Notes under the pieces: generated by a model | Database searches by the model: none | The model's input: the letters and a program-made list of their open reading frames with translations, nothing else | Told to the model about the DNA's origin: nothing | From: Umezawaea sp049997955 | GTDB taxonomy: Bacteria > Actinomycetota > Actinomycetes > Mycobacteriales > Pseudonocardiaceae | NCBI GenBank assembly: GCA_049997955.1 | Contig: JAEBDY010000008.1 | Coordinates: forward strand, 124,001-188,000 | Direction of reading: 5' to 3' | DNA length: 64,000 nt | Shown here: positions 54,267 through 62,784 of the stretch, one piece after another | Layout of the letters: the number at the start of each line of letters is the position of its first letter | Position numbering within the stretch: position 1 is the stretch's first letter | Program-made: the position numbers and the translations under genes

Positions 54267-55790
54267 TCAACCCAACCTCAGTTGCAGTTGGGCGAACAAC
54301 CGCTGGAGCGGGTCGTCCAGGTCGATCCCGGACACCTCGGCCGCCCGGCGCACGCGGTAGCGGAGCGTGTTCGGGTGGACGTGCAGGACCCGTGCCGCCG
54401 ACCGGACGTCGCCGAACGCGTCGAGGTAGGCGAGCACGGACCGGGCGAGGTCGCCGTCCAGCTTCGCCAGCCTCGGGTCGCGGATGCGCGAGTGCTCGGC
54501 GAGCAGCGCGAGGGTCTCGCTGATGAGCACCCGCGACCGGACGTCGTCGAGCGTCGCCACGTCGGCGTCCAGGTCGCGGCCCATCGCGTCGAGCACCCGG
54601 TCCGCCTCCTGCCGCGACACCCGCGCCTCGTCCACGGTGGACACGGTGGAGCCGATGGCCGCCCGCACGCCGAGGCCGATGTGCTTGCGCGCGGCGGCGA
54701 CGATCTCCTTGGTGAGGCCGAGGAGTTGCGCTCCGGGCGGCAGGTCGGGCAGCAGCACGTAGGTGCGCGCGCCGACCTGCGTGACCAGCGCGCTGCGCCG
54801 GTACGCCGCCGCGTGCACGGAGATCAGGCCGGTCAGCTCGGCCCGCCGCAGCTCGGCCTCGGTGCGGTCGGCGGACTCGTCGCGCGAGGCGAACACGACG
54901 ACCGCGGCGGGCTTGCCGGGGTCCGCGCCGATCTGCCCGGCCACGGACCCGGCGTCCATCCGACCGTCCAGCAGGGACGCGAGGAGGTTCTCCCGGAACG
55001 CCGCCGTCGGCTCGTTGCGCCGCTGGACGAGGTGCAGCGCGGTCACGCGAGCGGCGCCGAGCAGCGCCCGTTCGGCCTGGTCGGTCAGCGGCGCGTCGCC
55101 TTCCTGGACCCAGATCGTGCCCAGCGGAGTGGGTCCGGCGTGGATGCCGATCGCGATGCGCCGCCGGATCCCGAGCTCCGGGCGCTCGTCGATGCGCACG
55201 ACCTCCTCGCCGGACCGGAGCAGCTGGTAGACGCCCCAGTCGCGGAGCATCTTCAGGTACGGCTCCGGGCCCTGCCTGCCGAGGATGGACTGCCTGCGCA
55301 GCTCGTCGACCTCGTCGCTGGACCGCGAGTAGGCGAGCACCCGGCTGGAGGTGTCCTCGATGCTGACGATGCCACCGGTCAGCGCGGCGATCGTCTGGGC
55401 GAGCGCGAACAGGTCGCCGAGCACCTCGCCGCCCGCCGCCGGGCTGACCAGCACACCCCTGACCAGCGACTCCAGGTGCTCCCACCGGACTTCGGGGCGG
55501 ACCGCGACCAGCGCGACCCCCGCGTCCAGCGCGGCCTGCCGGAGCAGCGGCGACAGCGGCCCGTCCACCTTCACCGCCACCGCGGCGGCCCGGCGCGCGG
55601 CCCGGACCAGCGGCACCGCCGCCCGTCCCCGCGCGCCGATGACCAGCGCCAAGTCGCCCGGCCGGACGTCCGGCACGTCGTCCGGGTCCAGGATCACGAC
55701 GTCCAGCACGTCCACGTCGAGGCCCTTCGGCGCGACCTGCAGTTCGACCAGCGGGTCACCGAGCGCGATCAGCACGTCCTGGAGGCTCAT
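54267..55790 (-). CDS. PucR-family regulator of the proline operon
   Basis: Protein of 507 residues from ATG 55790; an upstream TTG would add six residues. The N-terminal PucR-type domain (LQDVLIALGDPLVELQVAPKGLDVDVLDVVILDPDD) is followed by a GGDEF-like/CdaR middle and the C-terminal HTH (VRSAARVLHVHPNTLRYRVRRAAEVSGIDLDDPLQRL). It is divergent from the pruA-putB operon with a 9-bp inverted repeat between them, so it is probably its proline-responsive activator. Confidence 0.9.
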   Translation of the reverse strand: MSLQDVLIALGDPLVELQVAPKGLDVDVLDVVILDPDDVPDVRPGDLALVIGARGRAAVPLVRAARRAAAVAVKVDGPLSPLLRQAALDAGVALVAVRPEVRWEHLESLVRGVLVSPAAGGEVLGDLFALAQTIAALTGGIVSIEDTSSRVLAYSRSSDEVDELRRQSILGRQGPEPYLKMLRDWGVYQLLRSGEEVVRIDERPELGIRRRIAIGIHAGPTPLGTIWVQEGDAPLTDQAERALLGAARVTALHLVQRRNEPTAAFRENLLASLLDGRMDAGSVAGQIGADPGKPAAVVVFASRDESADRTEAELRRAELTGLISVHAAAYRRSALVTQVGARTYVLLPDLPPGAQLLGLTKEIVAAARKHIGLGVRAAIGSTVSTVDEARVSRQEADRVLDAMGRDLDADVATLDDVRSRVLISETLALLAEHSRIRDPRLAKLDGDLARSVLAYLDAFGDVRSAARVLHVHPNTLRYRVRRAAEVSGIDLDDPLQRLFAQLQLRLG

Positions 55791-55841
55791 CTTTGTCCGT
55801 TCAGCCAAATGGGTATTCCGATATTAGCCAGTCGGACAAAG
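55791..55841. promoter_or_regulatory. Inverted repeat operator between PucR and the proline operon
   Basis: CTTTGTCCG (55791-55799) and CGGACAAAG (55833-55841) are perfect 9-bp arms separated by 33 bases of AT-richer sequence that should hold both promoters. The left arm directly abuts the regulator's start codon. Confidence 0.65.
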
Positions 55842-55902
55842 GTCGGACCGTCTCCGCGACCTACCGTTGTAGGGGACACCCGCTGTTGTGGAGGAGCTGC
55901 TC

Positions 55903-57528
55903 GTGGACGCTGTGACCAGGGTTCCGTCGCCGGTGAACGAGCCGGTCCTGCAGTACGCCCCCGGTTCGCCGGAGCGCGCCGAGCTGCAGGCGAAGCTCGT
56001 CGAGCTGGTCAAGGAGCCGCTCGAAGGGACCCTGACCATCGGCGGCGAGCAGCGGGCGGGAGGCGGCCCGAGGTTCGACGTCGTGCAGCCGCACGACCAC
56101 CGCGCCGTGCTCGGCACCTTCACCAGCGCGACGCACGAGGACACCGAGGCCGCCATCGCCGCGGCCCGCGCCGCCGCCCCCGCGTGGCAGGCCCTGTCCT
56201 TCGACGACCGCGCCGCGATCCTGCTGCGCGCGGCCGACCTCCTCGTCGGCCCGTGGCGGTCCACCATCAACGCGGCCACGATGCTGGGCCAGTCGAAGAC
56301 CGCCATCCAGGCCGAGATCGACGCCGCCTGCGAACTGGCCGACTTCTGGCGCTACAACGTCGCCTTCGGCCGCACCCTTCTCGCCGAGCAGCCCACCAGC
56401 TCCTCCGGCGTGTGGAACCGCACCGACCACCGGCCGCTCGAGGGCTTCGTCTACGCGATCACGCCCTTCAACTTCACCGCCATCGCGGCCAACCTGCCCA
56501 CCGCGCCCGCGCTGATGGGCAACGTGGTGCTGTGGAAGCCGTCCCCCACGCAGGGCTTCTCCGCGCAGCTCACCATGCGGCTGCTCGAAGAGGCCGGGAT
56601 GCCGCCCGGCGTCATCAACCTGCTGCCCGGTGACGGCATCGCCGTGTCCGACGTGGCGCTCGCGTCCCCGGACCTCGCGGGCATCCACTTCACCGGCTCG
56701 ACCAGGACGTTCCAGCACCTGTGGGGCCAGGTCGGCGCGAACATCGCGAACTACCGGAGCTACCCGCGGATCGTCGGCGAGACCGGCGGCAAGGACTTCG
56801 TGCTCGCGCACCCGTCGGCCGACGTCGACGTGCTGCGCACCGCGCTGGTCCGCGGCGCGTTCGAGTACCAGGGCCAGAAGTGCTCGGCCGCCTCGCGCGC
56901 CTACGTGCCGCGCTCGGTGTGGGGCCGGATGAAGGACGCGTTCCTCGCCGACGTCGCCGCCCTGACCGTCGGCGACGTGACGGACTTCGACAACTTCATG
57001 GGCGCGGTCATCGACCGGCGCTCGTTCGACAAGCTCTCGGGCGTCCTCACCGCGGCGCGCACCGACAGCTCGCTGGAGGTCGTCGCGGGCGGCACGGCCG
57101 ACGACAGCGTCGGCTTCTTCGTCCAGCCGACCGTCCTGCTGGGCACGGACCCGACGCACGAGGTGTTCACCACCGAGTACTTCGGCCCGGTCCTGTCGGT
57201 GCACGTCTACGACGACGCCGACTACGACCAGGTGCTGCGGCAGATGGAGAGCGCGTCCCCGTACGCGCTCACCGGCTCGATCGTCGCCCGCGACCGGAAC
57301 GCCATCGCGCACGCCCAGCGGGAGCTCCGCTTCGCGGCGGGCAACTTCTACGTCAACGACAAGCCGACCGGCGCGGTCGTCGGCCAGCAGCCCTTCGGCG
57401 GCGGCCGGGCCTCCGGCACCAACGACAAGGCGGGCTCGATCCACAACCTGCTCCGGTGGGTCAGCCCCCGCTCCATCAAGGAGACCTTCGTGGCTCCGAC
57501 CTCGTACCGCCACCCGCACCAGGGCTGA
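55903..57528 (+). CDS. pruA: L-glutamate gamma-semialdehyde (1-pyrroline-5-carboxylate) dehydrogenase
   Basis: Protein of 541 residues from GTG 55903, chosen because GGAGGAG lies 6 bases before it; an earlier GTG at 55888 would put that site inside the gene. ALDH fold of the P5CDH type: ITPFNFTAIAANLP with the catalytic Asn, GETGGKDFVLAHPSAD with the Glu, the nucleophile Cys in YQGQKCSAASRAYVP near 327, and PFGGGRASGTNDK at the end. It oxidises glutamate semialdehyde to glutamate with NAD. First gene of the proline-use operon. Confidence 0.95.
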   Translation: MDAVTRVPSPVNEPVLQYAPGSPERAELQAKLVELVKEPLEGTLTIGGEQRAGGGPRFDVVQPHDHRAVLGTFTSATHEDTEAAIAAARAAAPAWQALSFDDRAAILLRAADLLVGPWRSTINAATMLGQSKTAIQAEIDAACELADFWRYNVAFGRTLLAEQPTSSSGVWNRTDHRPLEGFVYAITPFNFTAIAANLPTAPALMGNVVLWKPSPTQGFSAQLTMRLLEEAGMPPGVINLLPGDGIAVSDVALASPDLAGIHFTGSTRTFQHLWGQVGANIANYRSYPRIVGETGGKDFVLAHPSADVDVLRTALVRGAFEYQGQKCSAASRAYVPRSVWGRMKDAFLADVAALTVGDVTDFDNFMGAVIDRRSFDKLSGVLTAARTDSSLEVVAGGTADDSVGFFVQPTVLLGTDPTHEVFTTEYFGPVLSVHVYDDADYDQVLRQMESASPYALTGSIVARDRNAIAHAQRELRFAAGNFYVNDKPTGAVVGQQPFGGGRASGTNDKAGSIHNLLRWVSPRSIKETFVAPTSYRHPHQG

Positions 57529-57539
57529 GGAGAACCGCC

Positions 57540-58463
57540 GTGCTCCGTTCCACGCTCCTCGCCGCGGCGCGCTCCACCGGCGCCCGCAGGCTGGTCGAGA
57601 ACACCCCCTTGACCCGTCCGGTCGTGGACCGGTTCATCGCGGGCGAGGACGTCGGCTCGGCGATCCGGGCGACCGGATCGCTGGTCGCCGACGGCCGCTG
57701 CGTGACGCTGGACCACCTCGGCGAGGACACCCTGGACGCCGGCCAGGCCGACGCCACGGTGGCGGCCTACGTGGAACTGCTGGCGCGCCTGGACGACGCG
57801 GGCTACGCGGGCCAGGCCGAGGTGTCGGTCAAGCTGTCGGCCGTGGGGCGGTCGCTGCCCGTGGACGGGGCGAAGATCGCGCTGGAGAACGCGCGACGGA
57901 TCAGCGAGGCGGCCGCCGCGGCCGGCACCACCGTGACGCTGGACATGGAGGACCACACCACCACGGACTCCACCCTGGACGTCCTGCGCGAGCTGCGGGT
58001 GGACTTCCCGTGGGTGGGGGCGGTGCTCCAGGCCTACCTGAAGCGCACCGAGCAGGACTGCCGCGACCTGGCCCACGCCGGGTCGCGGGTGCGCCTGTGC
58101 AAGGGCGCCTACCAGGAGCCCGCGTCGGTGGCGTTCCAGGACAAGGCCGACGTGGACGTGTCGTACGTGCGCTGCCTGAAGGTGCTCATGGCAGGCGAGG
58201 GCTACCCGATGGTCGCGTCCCACGACCCGAGGCTGATCGCCATCGCCGCCGACCTCGCGGGCACGCGCGCGTTGAACAGCTACGAGTTCCAGATGCTGTA
58301 CGGAATCCGCCCGGAGGAGCAGAAGCGGATCGCCGCGGCGGGCAACACCATGCGCGTGTACCTGCCGTACGGCGACGAGTGGTACGGCTACTTCATGCGC
58401 AGGCTGGCGGAACGCCCGGCGAACGTGGCGTTCTTCCTCCGGTCGCTGGTGACCACGGGCTGA
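57540..58463 (+). CDS. putB: Proline dehydrogenase (FAD)
   Basis: Protein of 307 residues, the monofunctional PutB/PRODH size, GTG start after TGAGGAGAA. The TIM-barrel motifs VSVKLSAVG near 100, TVTLDMEDHTTTDSTL near 142, VGAVLQAYLKRTEQD near 165, RLCKGAYQEP near 190 and VASHDPRLI near 225 are standard. It oxidises proline to pyrroline-5-carboxylate at the membrane and passes it to the dehydrogenase coded 12 bases upstream. A strong terminator follows. Confidence 0.95.
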   Translation: MLRSTLLAAARSTGARRLVENTPLTRPVVDRFIAGEDVGSAIRATGSLVADGRCVTLDHLGEDTLDAGQADATVAAYVELLARLDDAGYAGQAEVSVKLSAVGRSLPVDGAKIALENARRISEAAAAAGTTVTLDMEDHTTTDSTLDVLRELRVDFPWVGAVLQAYLKRTEQDCRDLAHAGSRVRLCKGAYQEPASVAFQDKADVDVSYVRCLKVLMAGEGYPMVASHDPRLIAIAADLAGTRALNSYEFQMLYGIRPEEQKRIAAAGNTMRVYLPYGDEWYGYFMRRLAERPANVAFFLRSLVTTG

Positions 58464-58467
58464 TCAC

Positions 58468-58501
58468 GGGTCCGCGGGGAGGGGCTCCTCCCCGCGGACC
58501 C
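58468..58501. terminator. 15-bp stem terminator, bidirectional
   Basis: Perfect inverted repeat 58468-58482 and 58487-58501 with a 4-base loop, 5 bases after the proline dehydrogenase stop and 8 bases beyond the stop of the convergent DUF1963 gene. Confidence 0.85.
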
Positions 58502-58508
58502 GACCGCG

Positions 58509-59363
58509 TCAGGGGTTCCAGTAGATCGTGGTGAACGTCCGGTCGAAGCGCCGTGCGACCAGGTCGTCGCGCTGGATCCCCCAGTGAGCGGTGGCACCCT
58601 CCCAGCCGCTCACGCGGACGTGCCAGTCGGCCAGCAGCACCCAGTCGGAGGGGTCGTCCGAGACCGGCCCGGCCCAGTTGCCCTCCTCCACCGCGTGCCG
58701 CGCGTAGCGCACGAGGTCGTGCAGCGGGTCGGTGTGGACGGCCTCCTCCGTGGCGTACCCGCCCAGCCGCAACGGCCCGTCGGTGGCGATGGCGTCGAAG
58801 GTCTTCTCCCAGACCGCCACCAGTTCCTCGGCGCGCGGGTGGCCCGGCGGGGGCTCGCTCCACGGCTCACCCTCGAGGGCGACCGCGCAGTGGTAGGGCA
58901 GCGACACGTCGGTCGTCACCCGCATCGGCCCCTGCGGGAACCGCTCGAACGCCCTCCGGTAGTCGTCGACGTCGTCGGGGTTCCAGGCGTTCCTGTCCCG
59001 CTCGACCACGGCCGTGCCCGCGGGGACGTGGATCGCGCTGCCCACGGTGGTGCAGCTGGCCACTTCGTCGATGAAGACGAACAGCAGCAGGTGGCCGTCG
59101 GCGGGGAGGGGCAGGTCCGTCGCGTCGGCGGGCAGGGCCGCGAGGTCGACGGAGGCGACGAACGGGTGCTTCGGGTCAGGGGTGTCGGCCGGCAGCACGA
59201 GCGGACCGCCGAACCGGCCCACCACCGGCCCGTCCCCGCTCAGCGCCAGCGTCGCGCAGGGACGAGCGGTGGCCAGCCACCGCTCCACGTCCTCGGCGGG
59301 GATGCCCCGCCCCGCCGCCTCTTCGCGAAAGGGAGCCAACCGGCTCCGCATCTCAGGGTTCAC
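58509..59363 (-). CDS. DUF1963 (YwqG-like) protein
   Basis: Protein of 284 residues, GTG start. FGGPLVLPADTPDPKHPFVASVDLAALP, HLLLFVFIDE and the acidic C-terminal YWNP resemble the DUF1963/YwqG fold, predicted to bind polyanions or act in toxin-immunity settings in other bacteria. No toxin gene is adjacent. Function unknown; its stop shares the terminator of the proline operon. Confidence 0.8.
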   Translation of the reverse strand: MNPEMRSRLAPFREEAAGRGIPAEDVERWLATARPCATLALSGDGPVVGRFGGPLVLPADTPDPKHPFVASVDLAALPADATDLPLPADGHLLLFVFIDEVASCTTVGSAIHVPAGTAVVERDRNAWNPDDVDDYRRAFERFPQGPMRVTTDVSLPYHCAVALEGEPWSEPPPGHPRAEELVAVWEKTFDAIATDGPLRLGGYATEEAVHTDPLHDLVRYARHAVEEGNWAGPVSDDPSDWVLLADWHVRVSGWEGATAHWGIQRDDLVARRFDRTFTTIYWNP

Positions 59364-59503
59364 GCGCGGAAAGTAGCGACGGGGTCCGACAGTTCACGAT
59401 CGGCGAGGTGGCGCCACGAGGAGTTCGGCGAGTTTCCGCCGGCGACGACGTGCTGCGGGACCACCGCGCGGCGACCGGGGAAGGCCGACGGGCACCTGTG
59501 CGC

Positions 59504-62119
59504 TCACGACGGCGTGGCGGCGGCGTCGAGGACGAGGTCGACGGCGGTCAGGGCGCGGTCCAGGCCCGCTGGTGAGGTGTTCGCCTTGCGCGCCACCCGC
59601 ACCGCGCGCTGGGCGGCGTCGAGGGCGTGTTCGAGCGCGGTGCCGGTGACGGCGCAGAGCTTGGCGTAGTTGGCGAGGGCCTCGGAGTAGCCGATGTCCG
59701 CCGCCAGGTCCTCCGGCGTGCGGAGCAGGTGCCAGAGCACGACGGCCGTGTGCGCCACGTCGCGGGCCTCGTCGTGGCGACGGGCGTGGTCGAGGGCCAG
59801 CGCCAGCCGGTGCAGGGCGTAGACGTGGGCGGCCGGATCGGCGAGGTCGCGCCAGAGCACCACCACCTGCTCGGCCAGTTCCACGGCCTTCCCATGGTGC
59901 CGGACGGCGGACAGCTCGTCCGACAACGCCACCACCGCCCGCGTGACCCGGGGCCCGTCCACGACCAGCACCTGCCGGGGGAGCAGCCGGACGATCAGCA
60001 GCACCTCGTCCACGGCCCGGTGGGCCTCGTAGTCGCGCCGGTCGTACAGCAGCACCCCGGCCAACGTCGCCCAGGCGACCGCGAGGTCGACGCGGTGCCC
60101 GCCGACCCGGCGCAGCAGGTCCACGGCTTCCTCGGCGGCGACGAGCCGGTCCTCGAACCGATCGGACGTCCCCACGAGGTGGCACAGCGCGGCGGCCAGC
60201 GCCGCCCGGTGCTCGGGCAGCCCGGACTCGGCGACCCGCCGCCGAACGGCCACCGCCTCCTCGGCGAACCGCACGGCGTCGCCCCGCCGGTCGGCCTCCA
60301 GCAGCAACGAGGCGCAGGACGTCAACGCCACGGCCAGGTCCGGCTCGAACCCGCGGGGGTTCACGGCGACGAGCCGCCGCAGCACCACGATGGACTCCTC
60401 GACCGCCTCCACGGCCTCGACCCGCAGGTCGTTGCTGCGCAACACCATCCCGATCTGCGCCAGCGTGCGGGCGAAGTCCGGCTCGAACCGGGGGTCGGAC
60501 TCGGCGACGACCCGCCACGCCGTGACGGCGCGTTCGGCCACCTCGGACGCCTCGGCGACCCGGCCGACGTCGAACAGCCGGATCGCCAACTGGTGGCCCG
60601 CCTTGGCGAAGTCGAGGCGGTGCACCGCGGGGCTGGTCGACGACAACCACTGGTACAGCGCGGCGGCCTTGCCGACCGCCTCCACGGCGTCCTCGCGCCG
60701 TCCCACCGAGGCGCACCGCTGAGCCAGCTGCTCGAACGCGGCGGCGAGCCGCGGCGTGCTCCCCGGATCCTCGGCCGCGATGTCCTCGAACAACGCCACG
60801 GACTCCTGCGCGGCGTGCAGGGCCTCGACCGGCCGGTGCACGGCGACGAAGCGGAGCGCCAGGTCCCCCAACGCGTTCGCGAGGGCCGGGCGGTGCTCGG
60901 ACTCGTCGGACGCGGCGAGTTCCCGGTACAGCCCGACTTCCCGGTGCGCGGCCGTCAACGCCTCGTCCCGCAGCGCGGCCAGCGCGGCCCGCGCCCCCAG
61001 CATCCCGTGCAGCTCCGCGCGCTCCAGCCGGTCCGCCCCGGCGGTGACGGCGTGCTCGACCAGCCTCCGGGTCAGCACGGCGGGCAGCACGTCGCCGACC
61101 AGCCGCTGCTCCTCGAACACCCGCGGCGCGATGGCCTTCAGCACCGGGATCGAGGACATCTCGGTCAACGCCAGCAGCGTGGACGCGCTCGCGGTCCGGA
61201 CCAGGTCGGGATTCGCGGAGAACAGGGCCTCGGCGCGTTTGCGCAGGTGCGGCCACCGCCGAGCGGCCTGCACGAGGACGGCCAGCCCTTCGGCGGACAC
61301 CTCGGCCTCGATCCGGTGGTCCAGCAGCGCGACCGCCAGGAAGTCCTCGCCCAACCGGGCGGACCCGACCGGGACCGGGTCCCGGCTCATCAGGTGGCGC
61401 ACGAGGTCCGAGCGGCCGGAACCGGGAGCCGCGCCGAGCACGAAGGCCAGCGCCGCCATGTGCACGTCGAACGTGGAGTCGGCGTGCCGGGGTTCGGCCG
61501 CCGGTCGGTCCACGCCCAACGTCTCCGCGAACCGCGCGCAGGCCAGCGCGTACTGCTCCGCGTGCTCCTCCGGCCGGTCCAGCAGCGGCAGGTCCGTCAT
61601 CGCGTGGCCGAGGTCGGCGCCCCGCTGGCGGGTCGACGACCACCACCAGCCGGTGAGCCGCGACAGCAGCAGGACGCGGCTCTCGGCGGTCGTGCGCTGC
61701 CACGGTTCGCGCAGCAGGTCGCGCAGGTCCGGCCACGGCCAGCGGTCGGCGTCGTCCACGACGACCAGCAGCCGGGTGGTGCTCGCGGCGGGGCGCAGGT
61801 CCGCGGGGACGACGCCGTGCCTGGCCAGCAGCACGGTCCAGCCCGCCGCCCGGCTGTCGACCACGAACCTGGTGGCCAGCCTGGTCTTCCCGACCCCCGC
61901 GACGCCGTGCAGCAGCACCGTCGCCATGCGCGTCCGGTCGTCGCGCCAGCGGGTCAGCGCCGCCAGTTCGCGGATGCGGCCGTGGAACGGGACGACCTCG
62001 TTGCCCGCGTCCAGCAGACCGCCGGGACCGGTGTCCGCGCCGACGACGGCCATGCCGTTCGGCGGGGGGTCGAGCCGGTAGGACGCGCCGCGATTCCGAT
62101 CCACTGCGCCATAGTGCAC
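59504..62119 (-). CDS. STAND-like NTPase with C-terminal TPR array
   Basis: Protein of 871 residues, GTG start. Walker A LLHGVAGVGKTRLATR near 72 and Walker B TRLLVVVDDADRWPW near 120 mark a P-loop NTPase of the STAND type. Residues 350-860 are tetratricopeptide-like repeats (ALANALGDLALRFVAVHRPVEAL, LAAAFEQLAQRCASVGRREDAV and many more). No HTH or effector domain is seen at the N-terminus, so it is not a SARP or LuxR regulator. Signalling or defence-type sensing is possible. Divergent from the HTH/peptidase operon. Confidence 0.85.
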   Translation of the reverse strand: MHYGAVDRNRGASYRLDPPPNGMAVVGADTGPGGLLDAGNEVVPFHGRIRELAALTRWRDDRTRMATVLLHGVAGVGKTRLATRFVVDSRAAGWTVLLARHGVVPADLRPAASTTRLLVVVDDADRWPWPDLRDLLREPWQRTTAESRVLLLSRLTGWWWSSTRQRGADLGHAMTDLPLLDRPEEHAEQYALACARFAETLGVDRPAAEPRHADSTFDVHMAALAFVLGAAPGSGRSDLVRHLMSRDPVPVGSARLGEDFLAVALLDHRIEAEVSAEGLAVLVQAARRWPHLRKRAEALFSANPDLVRTASASTLLALTEMSSIPVLKAIAPRVFEEQRLVGDVLPAVLTRRLVEHAVTAGADRLERAELHGMLGARAALAALRDEALTAAHREVGLYRELAASDESEHRPALANALGDLALRFVAVHRPVEALHAAQESVALFEDIAAEDPGSTPRLAAAFEQLAQRCASVGRREDAVEAVGKAAALYQWLSSTSPAVHRLDFAKAGHQLAIRLFDVGRVAEASEVAERAVTAWRVVAESDPRFEPDFARTLAQIGMVLRSNDLRVEAVEAVEESIVVLRRLVAVNPRGFEPDLAVALTSCASLLLEADRRGDAVRFAEEAVAVRRRVAESGLPEHRAALAAALCHLVGTSDRFEDRLVAAEEAVDLLRRVGGHRVDLAVAWATLAGVLLYDRRDYEAHRAVDEVLLIVRLLPRQVLVVDGPRVTRAVVALSDELSAVRHHGKAVELAEQVVVLWRDLADPAAHVYALHRLALALDHARRHDEARDVAHTAVVLWHLLRTPEDLAADIGYSEALANYAKLCAVTGTALEHALDAAQRAVRVARKANTSPAGLDRALTAVDLVLDAAATPS

Positions 62120-62160
62120 TCCCCCGTGGGTCCATTGGCACCAACCCGTGTCGATCGGCG

Positions 62161-62190
62161 TTGACCAATCCGCTATCGCAACACTACTTT
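62161..62190 (+). promoter_or_regulatory. Candidate promoter of a leaderless transcript
   Basis: TTGACC (62161-62166), 18 bases, TACTTT (62185-62190), then the regulator ATG 7 bases on at 62197. The distance implies transcription starts at or next to the ATG, and no ribosome binding site is visible. Direct repeats CTTTCGAA at 62187-62194 and 62201-62208 flank the start and could be the regulator's own site. Confidence 0.55.
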
Positions 62191-62196
62191 CGAAAC

Positions 62197-62784
62197 ATGT
62201 CTTTCGAACGGCGTCAGCTCACGGACGCGCACGACCTGCGCGCGTTGAGCCATCCGCTGCGCGTCCGGCTCGTGGAACTGCTGGCCAGGGAGGGGCCGCT
62301 GACCGCGACCGAGTCGGCGGCCGAACTGGGCACCACGCCCGCGAACTGCTCGTTCCACCTGCGGCTGCTGGCCAGGCACGGTTTCGTCGAGGAGGCCGAG
62401 GGCGGCGTCGGCAGGCAGCGGCCGTGGCGGCTGGTGGAGCAGGAGACCCGCATCGTGTCGCGGGACCTGGACCAGGACGGCCTGACCGCGCTGCGCGCGC
62501 TGGACGAACTCCGCTGGGTGCGGCGCGGGCACCAGCAGTCGGAGTGGTGGCGCACGAAGGCGGACTACCCGGCCGAGTGGCGGGACGTGGGCTCGGAGTC
62601 CTTCGCCGTGCTGCACCTGACCTCCACCGAGGTCCAAGAACTGAGCGACGCGATCCACGAGGTGGTCAACCGGTACGTGGACCGCGGTCTCGTGTCCAAC
62701 CGCCGTCCCGGCACCGCTCCGGTCGACATCTCGACATCGCTGACCCCGCTCCGACTTCCACTTCCAGGGGGAGAGAATGGCTGA
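62197..62784 (+). CDS. ArsR-like winged-helix regulator
   Basis: Protein of 195 residues from ATG 62197; a TTG at 62161 is in frame but coincides with the -35 box. SHPLRVRLVELLAREGPLTATESAAELGTTPANCSFHLRLLARHGFVEE is an ArsR-type helix-turn-helix. The remaining 120 residues (SEWWRTKADYPAEWRDVGSES) form an effector domain common in such actinomycete proteins. Its stop overlaps the start of the S9 peptidase gene by 8 bases, so the pair is co-translated and it probably regulates its own operon. Confidence 0.88.
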   Translation: MSFERRQLTDAHDLRALSHPLRVRLVELLAREGPLTATESAAELGTTPANCSFHLRLLARHGFVEEAEGGVGRQRPWRLVEQETRIVSRDLDQDGLTALRALDELRWVRRGHQQSEWWRTKADYPAEWRDVGSESFAVLHLTSTEVQELSDAIHEVVNRYVDRGLVSNRRPGTAPVDISTSLTPLRLPLPGGENG

